A stretch of 61,966 nt of DNA, from contig NZ_DRGY01000030.1 of assembly GCF_011049865.1 (NCBI RefSeq), forward strand, positions 1 through 61,966. The letters run 5' to 3'. Positions 34,986 to 43,900 of this stretch are shown here, in pieces. Source of the DNA: Marinobacter antarcticus. GTDB taxonomy: Bacteria > Pseudomonadota > Gammaproteobacteria > Pseudomonadales > Oleiphilaceae. Positions within the stretch are counted from its first letter, which is position 1. Each line of letters starts with the position of its first letter. The notes beneath the pieces were generated by a model. It made no database searches and was not told the origin of the DNA. It saw nothing but the letters and a program-made list of their open reading frames with translations. The position numbers and the translations under genes are program-made.

Positions 34986-36371
34986 TCAGGCTGCGATTGC
35001 AATAGAAAGTTGTAACTGCGCAGTGCCAGCACGCGCGGCGGCCTCCGGGTAGCCCCGGGCGATGTTGGCCAATAGCGGAAACAGGTAATGTTCGTCGCGA
35101 TAGAACGCCACATATTTTGGTGCCAGTATCTGTTTACTGTGCTCGTCAACCGAGAGACTCGCCAGCCAGGGATTGGGGTCAAACCGCGTGACGTTTGAGA
35201 GGTAGCCCCCGGAACCGATGACGCGCCGAACGCACGACAGGTCTCGCCCGGTTTGCACGTTCACCACGCCATCTACCGTGCTGACCTGATGAACTCGCCC
35301 TGCGTGCCGGCTGCAGGCGTTCACCACGCAACTGCCGGCAAGCGCTTCATCAAACGCCCGCCCTGCTGCGTTATCTGGAATGGTGTCGGGGCTTTTGGAT
35401 ACGCAGTTCAGGTGAGCCCGGAAGGCTTTTTCGGCGAGCCCCAATTGCTGCAAACCGTCCTGAATAAGGTGTTTACCAGCCGCCGCAGCACTGTTTGCTG
35501 AAATTCGCATGCCCAGATCGCCCTCAACAGTGCGTTTTACCAGGGGTTCGGGTAAGCCCCGGCGCACGGTGCCGTTGACCGGCTGCTCGCCGTGACAGGA
35601 GTAGACGTCCGTTGTGGCGCCACCCAGGTCAATCAGCATGAATTCTTCCCAGCCAGGCGCATAGTGGCGGATGTGCTGGCAGTACTCATAGATAGCATAG
35701 GGCGTGGGCGTTGGCTCTTCACCGGTCGCGTCAACGATGATATCCAGGCCCTTGCCTTTAACAATGCTCGCCAGGAAAACCTCGCGCAGAGCCAGGCGCG
35801 CGGGTTCGGGGTTGGGCTGCTCAAGTGAAGGCAGCAAATTGTCCACAAAGGTTACGTCTCGTGCGGCCAGTAATTCCGCAACTTCGTCCCGAACCGACCG
35901 GTTGCCCGCATACACAATGGGGCAGGTCAGGCTGGATTTGGCAATGGCGGCTGCGTTTTTCAAAACACAGTCGGTATGGCCACCATCGGTGCCGCCGGCA
36001 AACAGCAGAATGTCGGGCGGGGTTTCTTCAAGGGCCAGAATGTCAGAGCGGGTCAGCCGGTAGGAATAAACCTGGCTTATTTTCGCGCCTGCCGAATAGG
36101 CAGCGATGCGTGCCATCTCGGAAGTGACTTCAGGCACAATGCCCAGCGCCGCCACGCAAAGGCCACCCTTGGCCGAAGAAGAATAGAACAACCGATCCGA
36201 CTTGCCGTGCTTTTCAAGATCACGGCACACGCCAAAAAAACTTTCCGACAAGTTGTCGACCGAAGTAGGGCGAGTTTCCCGCGCCAGCAAGCGCAAGGTC
36301 CCGGACGCGCTCATTTCGAAGGCCGCCCCCTTGGTCCACGTAGAGCCTATGTCTATCGAGGTGATAATCAT
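34986..36371 (-). CDS. glmL: Glutamate mutase accessory protein GlmL/MutL
   Basis: A 461-residue ASKHA-fold ATPase that accompanies glutamate mutase and is thought to reactivate the enzyme by exchanging damaged cobalamin. The first phosphate loop TSIDIGSTWTKGAAFE (about 4-19) and the second LIDLGGATTDVYSC (about 243-256) mark the actin-like ATPase. LLFAGGTDGGHTDCVLKNA is a family-specific stretch. It overlaps the end of glmS by four bases and precedes glmE by 12. Members of the family occur only with glutamate mutase or similar B12 mutases, which supports the operon call. Confidence 0.93.
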   Translation of the reverse strand: MIITSIDIGSTWTKGAAFEMSASGTLRLLARETRPTSVDNLSESFFGVCRDLEKHGKSDRLFYSSSAKGGLCVAALGIVPEVTSEMARIAAYSAGAKISQVYSYRLTRSDILALEETPPDILLFAGGTDGGHTDCVLKNAAAIAKSSLTCPIVYAGNRSVRDEVAELLAARDVTFVDNLLPSLEQPNPEPARLALREVFLASIVKGKGLDIIVDATGEEPTPTPYAIYEYCQHIRHYAPGWEEFMLIDLGGATTDVYSCHGEQPVNGTVRRGLPEPLVKRTVEGDLGMRISANSAAAAGKHLIQDGLQQLGLAEKAFRAHLNCVSKSPDTIPDNAAGRAFDEALAGSCVVNACSRHAGRVHQVSTVDGVVNVQTGRDLSCVRRVIGSGGYLSNVTRFDPNPWLASLSVDEHSKQILAPKYVAFYRDEHYLFPLLANIARGYPEAAARAGTAQLQLSIAIAA

Positions 36372-36832
36372 GCGGATTTGGTCAACGGCTCGCGGGCGAA
36401 ACGCTGCTCGATGATGTCATCTTTAAGCCACTTGACCAGATCGTGAAGATCAACGCGCGGTGAGCAAACGCGGTCAAAACCCATTTTCAGAAACAACGTT
36501 TCGATGTCCTGAAAATCGGACTTGCCGATCACAAGATTGCCGCCCACGTACAACAAAACGTCGTCCAGACCACGTTCAAAACAGCGCCCACGCAGGCCAT
36601 GACAGTCAATTTCCCCGTGCCCATAAATGGACGACACCAGAATGGCGTCTGCGCCGGTTTCGATCGCCGCATCGATAAACTCATCCTGGCTGACCATAAC
36701 GCCCAGATTGATAACGTCGATTCCGGCCTGGCCCAATACGCTGGCCAGAATCTTGTTACCCACGGCGTGACAATCAGAGCCGATAACACCCAGAACAACC
36801 TTGTATTCATGCTTGTTCGACATAGATTTCAT
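36368..36832 (-). CDS. glmS: Glutamate mutase B12-binding subunit
   Basis: The small cobalamin-binding subunit of glutamate mutase. The start at 36832 has AAGGA eight bases upstream and gives 154 residues; ATG at 36823 is an alternative. The B12 motif DxHxxG is complete: Asp20, His22 (the axial cobalt ligand) and Gly25 in GVIGSDCHAVGNKIL. The downstream SxL-GG elements appear as VSSIYGHG and YVGGNLV. It is the first gene of the minus-strand operon, with a candidate promoter and dyad about 70-115 bases upstream. No B12 riboswitch was seen in front. Confidence 0.95.
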   Translation of the reverse strand: MKSMSNKHEYKVVLGVIGSDCHAVGNKILASVLGQAGIDVINLGVMVSQDEFIDAAIETGADAILVSSIYGHGEIDCHGLRGRCFERGLDDVLLYVGGNLVIGKSDFQDIETLFLKMGFDRVCSPRVDLHDLVKWLKDDIIEQRFAREPLTKSA

Positions 36833-36902
36833 GACATTAATCCTTAACGTGCGGCCCATCGGAGCGTAAAAATCGGGCGAAGAATGATAAGACAATGTCA
36901 TC

Positions 36903-36930
36903 ATAATAGGTAAGTAAAAGTTATTTACAA
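36903..36930 (-). promoter_or_regulatory. Candidate sigma-70 promoter of the glm operon
   Basis: On the minus strand, TTGTAA (36925-36930) and TATTAT (36903-36908) are spaced 16 bases apart, about 70 bases before glmS. The -35 hexamer overlaps one arm of the dyad at 36921-36948. Confidence 0.5.
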
Positions 36931-36948
36931 GTATTTATAGGTAAATAA
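36921..36948. promoter_or_regulatory. Dyad TTATTTAC-N12-GTAAATAA at the glm promoter
   Basis: Perfect 8-bp inverted repeat with a 12-base spacer, 28 bases in all. It overlaps the likely -35 of the glm operon, as expected for an operator or activator site. The binding protein is not known. Confidence 0.5.
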
Positions 36949-37040
36949 TTATGACCAATTGGTGGTAGATGGATATTGTTCGACTCCGCTAATTTTGTTT
37001 TTGGGCCGGACTAACGGGGTTCGATTGCGTTGGCGGGATT

Positions 37041-37080
37041 CAACCCATAGCTCGGTTTTTATGGGTGAAACATCACCCAT
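37041..37080. promoter_or_regulatory. CCCAT/ATGGG half-sites upstream of the sigma-54 promoter
   Basis: Three related half-sites: AACCCAT (37042-37048), ATGGGTG (37061-37067) and CACCCAT (37074-37080). The last two form a perfect ATGGGTG-N6-CACCCAT dyad. It ends about 63 bases before the -24 element, a usual place for an enhancer site, and is a good candidate for binding the DctD-like activator encoded at 42387. Confidence 0.55.
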
Positions 37081-37142
37081 TTTTCTGTATTCAGTGCCGT
37101 CGAATTTTTAAATAGTGTTGTTTTATAAACGGTTTTTAATTC

Positions 37143-37158
37143 TGGCCTACTCCTTGCT
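37143..37158 (+). promoter_or_regulatory. Sigma-54 (-24/-12) promoter of the TRAP genes
   Basis: TGGCCTA-N4-TTGCT: the GG and GC dinucleotides have the exact sigma-54 spacing. The predicted start of transcription is near 37169, about 64 bases before the TAXI gene ATG. A sigma-54 activator gene lies in the same cluster. Confidence 0.75.
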
Positions 37159-37232
37159 GGTTAGTTGTTATCGTGGCCCCTACGGGCTTCGTCGAGCACC
37201 CAATAAACAAATCGAATCAGGGAGCATTCTCT

Positions 37233-38210
37233 ATGAAGACCCAAGCCATTATGGCGGCGGCATTCGCCTCTACTCTTGTTGTTGCTAATCCAGTTGCCGC
37301 CCAGGACCGGGCCGGATGGCCGGAAAACTTTACGGTGGGCACGGCCAGCCAGGGCGGTACTTACTTTGCCTATGGCTCCGGTTGGGCTAACTTTGTTGCA
37401 GAAAGTCTGGGCGTTTCCGGCGGTGCTGAAATTACCGGCGGCCCTATGCAGAACATGGCACTGGTGCACACCGGCGATCTCAAGTTTGGTCTGACCACCA
37501 TGGGCCCGGCTCGGGAATCCATGGAGGGCAACAGCCCAATTGCCCCGGGGATGAAAATGGACAACGTGTGCGCCATGTTCCCCATGTATGAAACACCTTT
37601 CTCGGTGACGGCACTTTCCAGCTCTGGTATCACGTCCATTTCCGATATTCCGGATGGCGCCACTATTGGCTTCGGCCCGGCTGGCTCAACGTCAGACACC
37701 TATTTCCCACGCATGATGGAAAGCCTGGGTGTGAACTTCGAGCGCCGCAACGGCAGTTGGTCTGATCTTGGTAGTCAGCTTCAGGATGGCTTGATCGATG
37801 TGGTGGCCTTTGCCGCAGGCATTCCCATCCCGGCTGTTAGCCAGTTGGAAGTTCAGACCGATGTAAACATCATTGGCATGACCGATGCGGAAGCGAAGAA
37901 AATCACGGATAACTTCCCGGTGTCTGAATTCACGATTCCTGCGAACACGTACCAGTCGCTTGACAAGCCGTCGCGAGTGGTTTCCATGTGGAACTTTGCC
38001 ATGGTGAACTGCGATATGCCTGAGAGCTTTGTGTATGAAATCACCAAGCTGACCATGGAGCAAAACGACAGAATGGTGTCTATCCATAAGGCGGCCAGCA
38101 ACTCCATTCCCGAGAACTATAGCAAGAACAACGTTCTGCCTTGGCATCCTGGCGCAGCGCGCTGGTTCAACGAAAACGGTTACACCATCGAAGAAAGCAA
38201 GATCAAGTAG
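37233..38210 (+). CDS. TRAP transporter solute-binding protein, TAXI family
   Basis: A 325-residue periplasmic receptor for a sodium-driven TRAP transporter. The start at 37233 has GGGAG eight bases upstream and gives a signal peptide (KTQAIMAAAFASTLVVANPVAAQ, cleavage near residue 22). The TAXI hallmark comes directly after: NFTVGTASQGGTYFAYGSGWANFV. The ADAEAKKITDNFPV-like stretch and the C-terminal HPGAARWFNENG are also typical. TAXI proteins characterised so far bind glutamate or glutamine (Thermus) or 2-oxoglutarate. With a glutamate mutase operon directly opposite, glutamate is the first candidate ligand. Confidence 0.92.
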   Translation: MKTQAIMAAAFASTLVVANPVAAQDRAGWPENFTVGTASQGGTYFAYGSGWANFVAESLGVSGGAEITGGPMQNMALVHTGDLKFGLTTMGPARESMEGNSPIAPGMKMDNVCAMFPMYETPFSVTALSSSGITSISDIPDGATIGFGPAGSTSDTYFPRMMESLGVNFERRNGSWSDLGSQLQDGLIDVVAFAAGIPIPAVSQLEVQTDVNIIGMTDAEAKKITDNFPVSEFTIPANTYQSLDKPSRVVSMWNFAMVNCDMPESFVYEITKLTMEQNDRMVSIHKAASNSIPENYSKNNVLPWHPGAARWFNENGYTIEESKIK

Positions 38211-38312
38211 CACTGTTGATCTGAGTAACTGATTGAAAGGGGTCGGGAGGCCCCTGAACAACAGCCGGCAGAGTCTGTCGGCTCCGATTTGCCTGCTTCC
38301 GGGAATGCCCCA

Positions 38313-40493
38313 ATGACACTCGAACGACATTCCAAAGACTTTTCCGATGTGGAGGTGGGCGAAAACCATGTGCTTGCCCACGACGTGGATGAAGAGCCTG
38401 TAGAGACCAACCGCCGATTGTTTGTAGGCGGCATGATGAAGTTTGTTTCTTTGCTTGCGATCGCTTACTCCTCATTCCATCTTTATTCACTGAACATTGC
38501 ACCGCTGGAGACCTGGTCGTTCCGGATTGTGCACATTGCCGGAACGCTTGTTCTGGGCTTTGTTCTGTTTGCCGGCGCACGATTTGTGTCATCCGAAGAG
38601 GGCCCTGCGCGCCATCGCTGGACCACGTGGATAGGCGCTATTGCGCTCATACCCGCATTTTATGTGCTGTATCAAGCCTTTTCGTTTTGGCAGATGGTTC
38701 GGAATGGCGCCATGCGAATTCCCGTTGAGCTGGAAACCTGGCATTTTGGCTGGCCCTTACTGGCGGCAACGAGCACGGGTATTGTGATTAGCTGGTTCCA
38801 TCAGCGCGAGCGTTCGCGTTTTAGCGTGCCGGATCTGGTGCTGATTGTGTGTTCCGTGGCCGTTGCCACGTATTTTCTCGTGGTTTATAACACCCCCATG
38901 CGCATGTCTACGGGCACCTCGTTTGCGCCGATAGGCATCTCCTTTGCCGCTGTGGCAGGCACCGCGCTGATTATGGAGCTTACTCGCCGGGTTGCCGGCC
39001 TTGCCTTGGTGGTTATCGGGCTGATATTCCTCTTGTATGTATTTGCCGGCCCCTATCTGCCGGGCTTTCTTGGCTATCCCGGGCTGTCGGTGCAGCGCTT
39101 TTTCAGCCAGGTATACACGGACGCCGGTATTCTTGGGCCCACCACGGCTGTATCGTCTACCTACATTATTTTGTTCATTATTTTTGCCGCGTTTTTGCAG
39201 TCATCAAAAGTCGGTGACTACTTCGTGAACTTCGCGTTTGCGGTCGCTGGGCGCTCGCGGGGTGGCCCCGCCAAAGTGGCAATTTTCGCATCAGGCCTGA
39301 TGGGCATGATTAACGGCACCAGCGCCGGCAATGTGGTGTCCACCGGGTCACTGACGATCCCGCTGATGAAAAAAGTGGGTTACAGCAAAAAATCGGCTGG
39401 TGCTGTAGAGGCTGCTGCGTCCACAGGCGGCCAGATCATGCCCCCGATTATGGGCGCCGGCGCTTTCATCATGGCCGAGATCACCGGTATTCCTTACACC
39501 GAGATTGCCATTGCCGCCATCATTCCCGCGATTCTGTACTTCGCGTCTGTTTACTTCATGGTTGATTTTGAAGCTGCAAAATTAGGCATGCGAGGCATGC
39601 GCGAAGATGAGCTGCCAAAGCTGCGCGCCATGGCGAAGCAGTGCTACCTGTTTTTACCGATCATCATTCTGGTGGTGGCGTTGTTCATGGGTTATTCGGT
39701 TATACGTGCCGGTACGTTGGCCATGATTTCTGCGGCGGTTGTGAGCTGGTTTTCACCCAACAAAATGGGCATTCGCCAGATTCTGGAAGCGTTGGAAACT
39801 GCCTCTTATATGGCAATACAGATTGTTGCGGTGTGTGCGGCGGCGGGTGTTATCGTCGGCGTTATTTCCCTGACAGGTGTTGGCGCTCGCTTCTCGGTGC
39901 TGCTGCTTGATGTGGCCGAGGCCAGTCAGTTGCTTGCGTTGATCTTCGCGATGTTTATATCCATCCTTCTGGGTATGGGCATGCCGACAACAGCCGCCTA
40001 CGCGGTTGCCGCATCGGTGGTCGCGCCCGGGCTTGTGCAGCTTGGGATTGAGCCGCTGACGGCGCACTTCTTCGTGTTCTACTTTGCGGTTGTTTCTGCT
40101 ATTACTCCGCCGGTTGCCTTGGCTTCCTATGCTGCAGCTGCAATTTCAGGTGCCAAAGCCATGGAAACCTCAGTGGCGTCGTTCCGGATTGGTATTGCCG
40201 CCTTTATCGTGCCGTTCATGTTTTTCTACAACGGCGCTTTGCTGATGGAGGCCGGATGGTTCGAAATTGCCCGCGCACTGATTACCGCGCTATTTGGTGT
40301 TTACATGCTGTCGGGCGGGGTGCTTGGTTGGTTTGCCAATGTATCGGCTTCCTGGGTAGCTCGCCTTATGCTGGTGGGTGCTGCCCTGTTGATGATTGAA
40401 GGCGGCCTGATAACCGACCTGACGGGCATCACTCTGGCCGCGTTGGTGTTCCTGATGCAGCGGCAACGCCGGGGGCGCCTGGCAGCCGCTTGA
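38313..40493 (+). CDS. TRAP transporter fused permease
   Basis: A 726-residue inner-membrane protein uniting the small (4-helix) and large (12-helix) TRAP membrane subunits, as usual for TAXI systems. The ATG at 38313 has GGGAA upstream. The N-terminal 40 residues are hydrophilic and cytosolic. About 16-18 membrane helices follow. The large-subunit signature lies in GLMGMINGTSAGNVVSTGSLTIPLMKKVGYSKKSAGAVEAAASTGGQIMPPIMGAGAF and again in LLGMGMPTTAAYAVAA. It forms a sodium-linked importer with the product of the gene before it; the spacing is 102 bases. Confidence 0.93.
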   Translation: MTLERHSKDFSDVEVGENHVLAHDVDEEPVETNRRLFVGGMMKFVSLLAIAYSSFHLYSLNIAPLETWSFRIVHIAGTLVLGFVLFAGARFVSSEEGPARHRWTTWIGAIALIPAFYVLYQAFSFWQMVRNGAMRIPVELETWHFGWPLLAATSTGIVISWFHQRERSRFSVPDLVLIVCSVAVATYFLVVYNTPMRMSTGTSFAPIGISFAAVAGTALIMELTRRVAGLALVVIGLIFLLYVFAGPYLPGFLGYPGLSVQRFFSQVYTDAGILGPTTAVSSTYIILFIIFAAFLQSSKVGDYFVNFAFAVAGRSRGGPAKVAIFASGLMGMINGTSAGNVVSTGSLTIPLMKKVGYSKKSAGAVEAAASTGGQIMPPIMGAGAFIMAEITGIPYTEIAIAAIIPAILYFASVYFMVDFEAAKLGMRGMREDELPKLRAMAKQCYLFLPIIILVVALFMGYSVIRAGTLAMISAAVVSWFSPNKMGIRQILEALETASYMAIQIVAVCAAAGVIVGVISLTGVGARFSVLLLDVAEASQLLALIFAMFISILLGMGMPTTAAYAVAASVVAPGLVQLGIEPLTAHFFVFYFAVVSAITPPVALASYAAAAISGAKAMETSVASFRIGIAAFIVPFMFFYNGALLMEAGWFEIARALITALFGVYMLSGGVLGWFANVSASWVARLMLVGAALLMIEGGLITDLTGITLAALVFLMQRQRRGRLAAA

Positions 40494-40575
40494 GTTCGGG
40501 AGTTTTGCCGGCCCTTGTCCTCGACGGGGCCTGGCTATACTCTGGCGCTCTTTAACGGTTTTGCAGGAACCGGGT

Positions 40576-42390
40576 ATGTCCTATCGGATAGGCGCTTTTA
40601 TTGTTTTTGTGTTCACCCTCATAGCGGCCTGGATGTTGGGTGGCTGGGTTGGTTATCGACAGGTTGAGCAAGACAGCCTGGAGGAGTCTTTCCGCTACCG
40701 CCAGCTCGTTGGGAACGAACTTAACCGTTACCTGCCCATTCCTGAATTGATGGCCGAACATCCGTTGCTGGAGAAGGCTCTGAGTTCTCCCGGCAATCCT
40801 GCGATCATTCATCAAGCTAACGAAGAAATGCAGCGGATGGCCACCATCGTTGGCAGTTCTGACGTTTATCTGATGGACACAACCGGTCTGACCATTGCCG
40901 CCAACAACTACCAGCAAACCGGGAGCTTTGTGGGGCGTAATTTCAGCTTTCGGCCCTACTTTTACGAGGCTCTGGACACCGGCGAATCCGCCATTTATTT
41001 TGCCCTTGGTTCCACCTCCGGCGTGCGTGGCTTGTATTATTCCCATCCGGTGCGAGGTGCGAACGGGCAACCGGTGGGTGTGGTGGCGGTAAAAGTACTC
41101 GTGCATGAGTTGGAGTCACAGTGGCACCGGCCTGCTTCAGCGCGTGAAGCGGAGATGGTGGTGCTGGATGAGGCAGGCGTCAGCTTTTTGGCCAGCAAGC
41201 CTGAATGGCTGTATCGCGATTTTACTGGCAATGCCGCTGACGCTCCTGGTGAAGCGTCACGTCAGCGTTATCCTGGCCGGGATCTGAAACCGGTGTCCCT
41301 GAAGTATCTTGGTAAGCCCTCCGGCCCGTCCGGCTCCTCCGAAACCTTGCGCATTCGCGAGAACGGCGGTGGGCGGGAGTATCTGAGCGTGCGGACACCG
41401 CTGCCGAGGCTGGACTGGGCGCTGCAGGTTATGATGAGCACTCGCCCGGTTGTCTGGACCCGGCTTGGGTTTGTGATGGGTGACATCGCGATCTTTTTCG
41501 GGGGCCTTCTGGCCTGGCTGTACCTGCGTGAACGCTACCGTCGTGAAGCGGAACTGGCACTCAGAGGCGAGCAACTTGAGCTCAGTGTCGCAGATCGCAC
41601 CGCAGATCTGGAACGCTCTAATCTGAAACTGCTTGATGAGATACGAGAGCGCGAGCGCACCCAGGGCGAGCTGCGAGAGGCTCAACAAGAGCTGATTCAG
41701 GCAGCCAAGCTTGCGGTGTTAGGCCAGATGTCTGCAGGTCTCAACCATGAGATGAGCCAGCCGCTCACGGCCATACAGACTTACGCAAGAAACAGTCGTC
41801 GCTTTCTTGAGAAAGGGGCTGGCGATATGGTTGATGCTAACCTCAGTGAAATCGTGCTCCTGTGTGACAAAATGTCAGAGCTCACCCGCCAGTTCAAGGT
41901 GTTTGCTCGCAAGTCTGAAGGGCCGCCAACGATCGTGGATTTTCGATTGTCAGTGGATGCGTCCCTGAAAATTATAGCGGCACAGAAAAGCAGTGTAGTT
42001 AACGATATTCGATGGAACCGCCCCGAACAGCCGGTGCTATGCCACGGCGATCTGATCCGCATTGAACAGGTGATGGTCAACCTTCTTGCTAACGCGATAC
42101 AGGCCGTTGAAGACCAGAAAAACCCGCTAATCTGCATTGAGGTTGAGAAGCAAGAGGGAACCTGGTGCTGTTTCGTACGCGATAACGGGCCCGGGCTGCC
42201 CGCGAATACGGAGCAGATTTTCGAACCTTTCTTCACCACCAAATCAGTCAAGCAGGGGCTTGGGCTTGGGCTATCAATCTCAAGGCAGATTGCGGATGCG
42301 CTGGGTGGCCGGCTTACCGGGCGCAATCGCAGCGAGGCACCGGGTGCGGAATTTGAATTTACCCTGATAAAGCGGGAGGCTCCTGAATGA
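40576..42390 (+). CDS. dctB: DctB-like sensor histidine kinase
   Basis: A 604-residue membrane kinase. The start at 40576 has AGGA eight bases upstream. A first helix (about 6-25) is followed by a periplasmic Cache domain (about 30-290; SSDVYLMDTTGLTIAANNYQQTGSFVGRNFSFRPYF), a second helix (about 296-317), a coiled coil, and the kinase core. The phosphorylated residue is probably His391 in AGLNHEMSQPLTAIQTYARNS. The ATP-binding lid shows DNGPGLP and KQGLGLGLSISRQI. The layout and motif order are those of DctB, the C4-dicarboxylate sensor. It overlaps the dctD-like gene by four bases. Confidence 0.9.
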   Translation: MSYRIGAFIVFVFTLIAAWMLGGWVGYRQVEQDSLEESFRYRQLVGNELNRYLPIPELMAEHPLLEKALSSPGNPAIIHQANEEMQRMATIVGSSDVYLMDTTGLTIAANNYQQTGSFVGRNFSFRPYFYEALDTGESAIYFALGSTSGVRGLYYSHPVRGANGQPVGVVAVKVLVHELESQWHRPASAREAEMVVLDEAGVSFLASKPEWLYRDFTGNAADAPGEASRQRYPGRDLKPVSLKYLGKPSGPSGSSETLRIRENGGGREYLSVRTPLPRLDWALQVMMSTRPVVWTRLGFVMGDIAIFFGGLLAWLYLRERYRREAELALRGEQLELSVADRTADLERSNLKLLDEIRERERTQGELREAQQELIQAAKLAVLGQMSAGLNHEMSQPLTAIQTYARNSRRFLEKGAGDMVDANLSEIVLLCDKMSELTRQFKVFARKSEGPPTIVDFRLSVDASLKIIAAQKSSVVNDIRWNRPEQPVLCHGDLIRIEQVMVNLLANAIQAVEDQKNPLICIEVEKQEGTWCCFVRDNGPGLPANTEQIFEPFFTTKSVKQGLGLGLSISRQIADALGGRLTGRNRSEAPGAEFEFTLIKREAPE

Positions 42391-43739
42391 CAGACCCCTC
42401 AGTAATTTTTGTGGATGATGATCCACACATTCGCCAGGCCATCGCCCAGGCGCTCAACCTGGAGGATCTGCCGGTGCGCTGTTTTGAGGCGGCGGAGCAG
42501 GGACTCAGGTGCATTACCCCGGAATACAATGGCGTTGTACTGTGCGACTACAACATGCCCGGAATGGATGGGCTTGAAATGTTGAGCGCGGTGCAGGCGC
42601 TGGACAAGACCATCCCGGTGATTATTCTGACCGGGCAGGGTGACATCAGCACAGCCGTCTCTGCCATGCAGCAGGGCGCTTATGATTTCATCGAAAAGCC
42701 GTTTAATCACGACGGGCTGATTGAACTGCTGCGGCATGCCCTGGAAAAGCGCCACCTCGCGCTGGAGAATCGTCGTCTGAAGGCCCAGTTGCGCCATCTG
42801 GCAAGGCCGGGCCCCCGCATTCTGGGTGGCACGCCCAGCATGCAAAAGGTGATGGATACGCTTACGCCGATTCTGGATATTACCGCCAACATCTTACTGT
42901 TCGGCGAAACCGGTTCCGGCAAGGATGCTCTGGCCCGTTATATTCACGAGAACAGCCCGCGGGGGGCGCACAACTTTGTTGCGATCAACTGCGGAGCTGT
43001 GCCGGAAAACCTGATTGAAAGTGAACTTTTTGGCCATGAGGCGGGGGCATTTACCGGCGCAGATAAACGCCGTATAGGTAAAATCGAGCACGCGAATCGG
43101 GGCACGCTGTTCCTGGACGAAGTTGAAAGCATGCCTATGCCGCTGCAGATCAAACTGCTCAGGGTGCTAGAAGAACAAAAGGTCGAACGCCTGGGCAGCA
43201 ACCAGGTTCAAGAGCTGGATGTGCGTATTGTTGCGGCGACCAAAGCCGACCTTAAAACGCTCAGCGATGAAGGCAGCTTCCGGGCCGATCTCTATTATCG
43301 GTTGAACGTGGTGAAAGTGGACATTCCGCCGTTGCGTGACCGTAAGGAAGATATTCCAATGCTGTTCCACCACTTTGTTCTGATTGCTGCGGCGCGTTAT
43401 GACCGGGAAAGCATTCCTCTGGATGCCAGCCAGGCTGCACGGTTAATGCATCACAGCTGGCCGGGAAATGTGCGTGAGTTGCGCAACCTTGCAGAGCGTT
43501 ATGTGCTGCTTGGTCCGGCAGCGCTGGAAGAGGGTGAACCGGCCGCCAAGGCCGATGTGAGTGGTCGGCGAACACTCACGGAGACGATGGACAGCTTTGA
43601 GCATTCGGTGCTGACCAGCGCCCTCAATGCTTGCCATGGTAGTATCAAGGACACCATGGTGCAGCTTGGCGTTGCCCGCAAAACCCTCTATGACAAAATG
43701 AAAAAGCACGGTCTGGATAAGGCTGAGTTCAAGGACTGA
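42387..43739 (+). CDS. dctD: DctD-like sigma-54 response regulator
   Basis: A 450-residue response regulator that activates sigma-54 RNA polymerase. The receiver domain carries the phosphoacceptor Asp54 (VVLCDYNMPGMDGLEML). The AAA+ domain has a Walker A loop GETGSGKD (about 173-180), the sigma-54 contact loop GAFTGA (about 219-224) and Walker B TLFLDEVE. The Fis-type helix-turn-helix lies at the C terminus (IKDTMVQLGVARKTLYDKMKKHGL). The cognate kinase precedes it. Its likely target is the -24/-12 promoter at 37143 in front of the TRAP genes. Confidence 0.94.
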   Translation: MTDPSVIFVDDDPHIRQAIAQALNLEDLPVRCFEAAEQGLRCITPEYNGVVLCDYNMPGMDGLEMLSAVQALDKTIPVIILTGQGDISTAVSAMQQGAYDFIEKPFNHDGLIELLRHALEKRHLALENRRLKAQLRHLARPGPRILGGTPSMQKVMDTLTPILDITANILLFGETGSGKDALARYIHENSPRGAHNFVAINCGAVPENLIESELFGHEAGAFTGADKRRIGKIEHANRGTLFLDEVESMPMPLQIKLLRVLEEQKVERLGSNQVQELDVRIVAATKADLKTLSDEGSFRADLYYRLNVVKVDIPPLRDRKEDIPMLFHHFVLIAAARYDRESIPLDASQAARLMHHSWPGNVRELRNLAERYVLLGPAALEEGEPAAKADVSGRRTLTETMDSFEHSVLTSALNACHGSIKDTMVQLGVARKTLYDKMKKHGLDKAEFKD

Positions 43740-43900
43740 ACCTGGCCTCTCACAGCAAAAGGCACGAGTCTTTACATTTTGTATATAAAGTACGCAGTAC
43801 TCTCATTATAAATCTCCCGGCTATTGTGTAACCTCGCAGTTCTATGCGGCGGGCGCGGGTTTCTGCTCGCCCCCTTTACGAGGCAGAAGACATTTCCGAT

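Noticed and set aside
36833..37232. Possible B12 riboswitch in front of the glutamate mutase operon
   Set aside because: No B12-box sequence or suitable nested hairpins were found in the leader; only a sigma-70-like promoter, dyads and the divergent sigma-54 promoter were seen.
43760..43775. Sigma-54-like sequence AGGCACG-N4-TTTAC upstream of the chemoreceptor gene
   Set aside because: The left half fits well, but the essential GC of the -12 element is missing.
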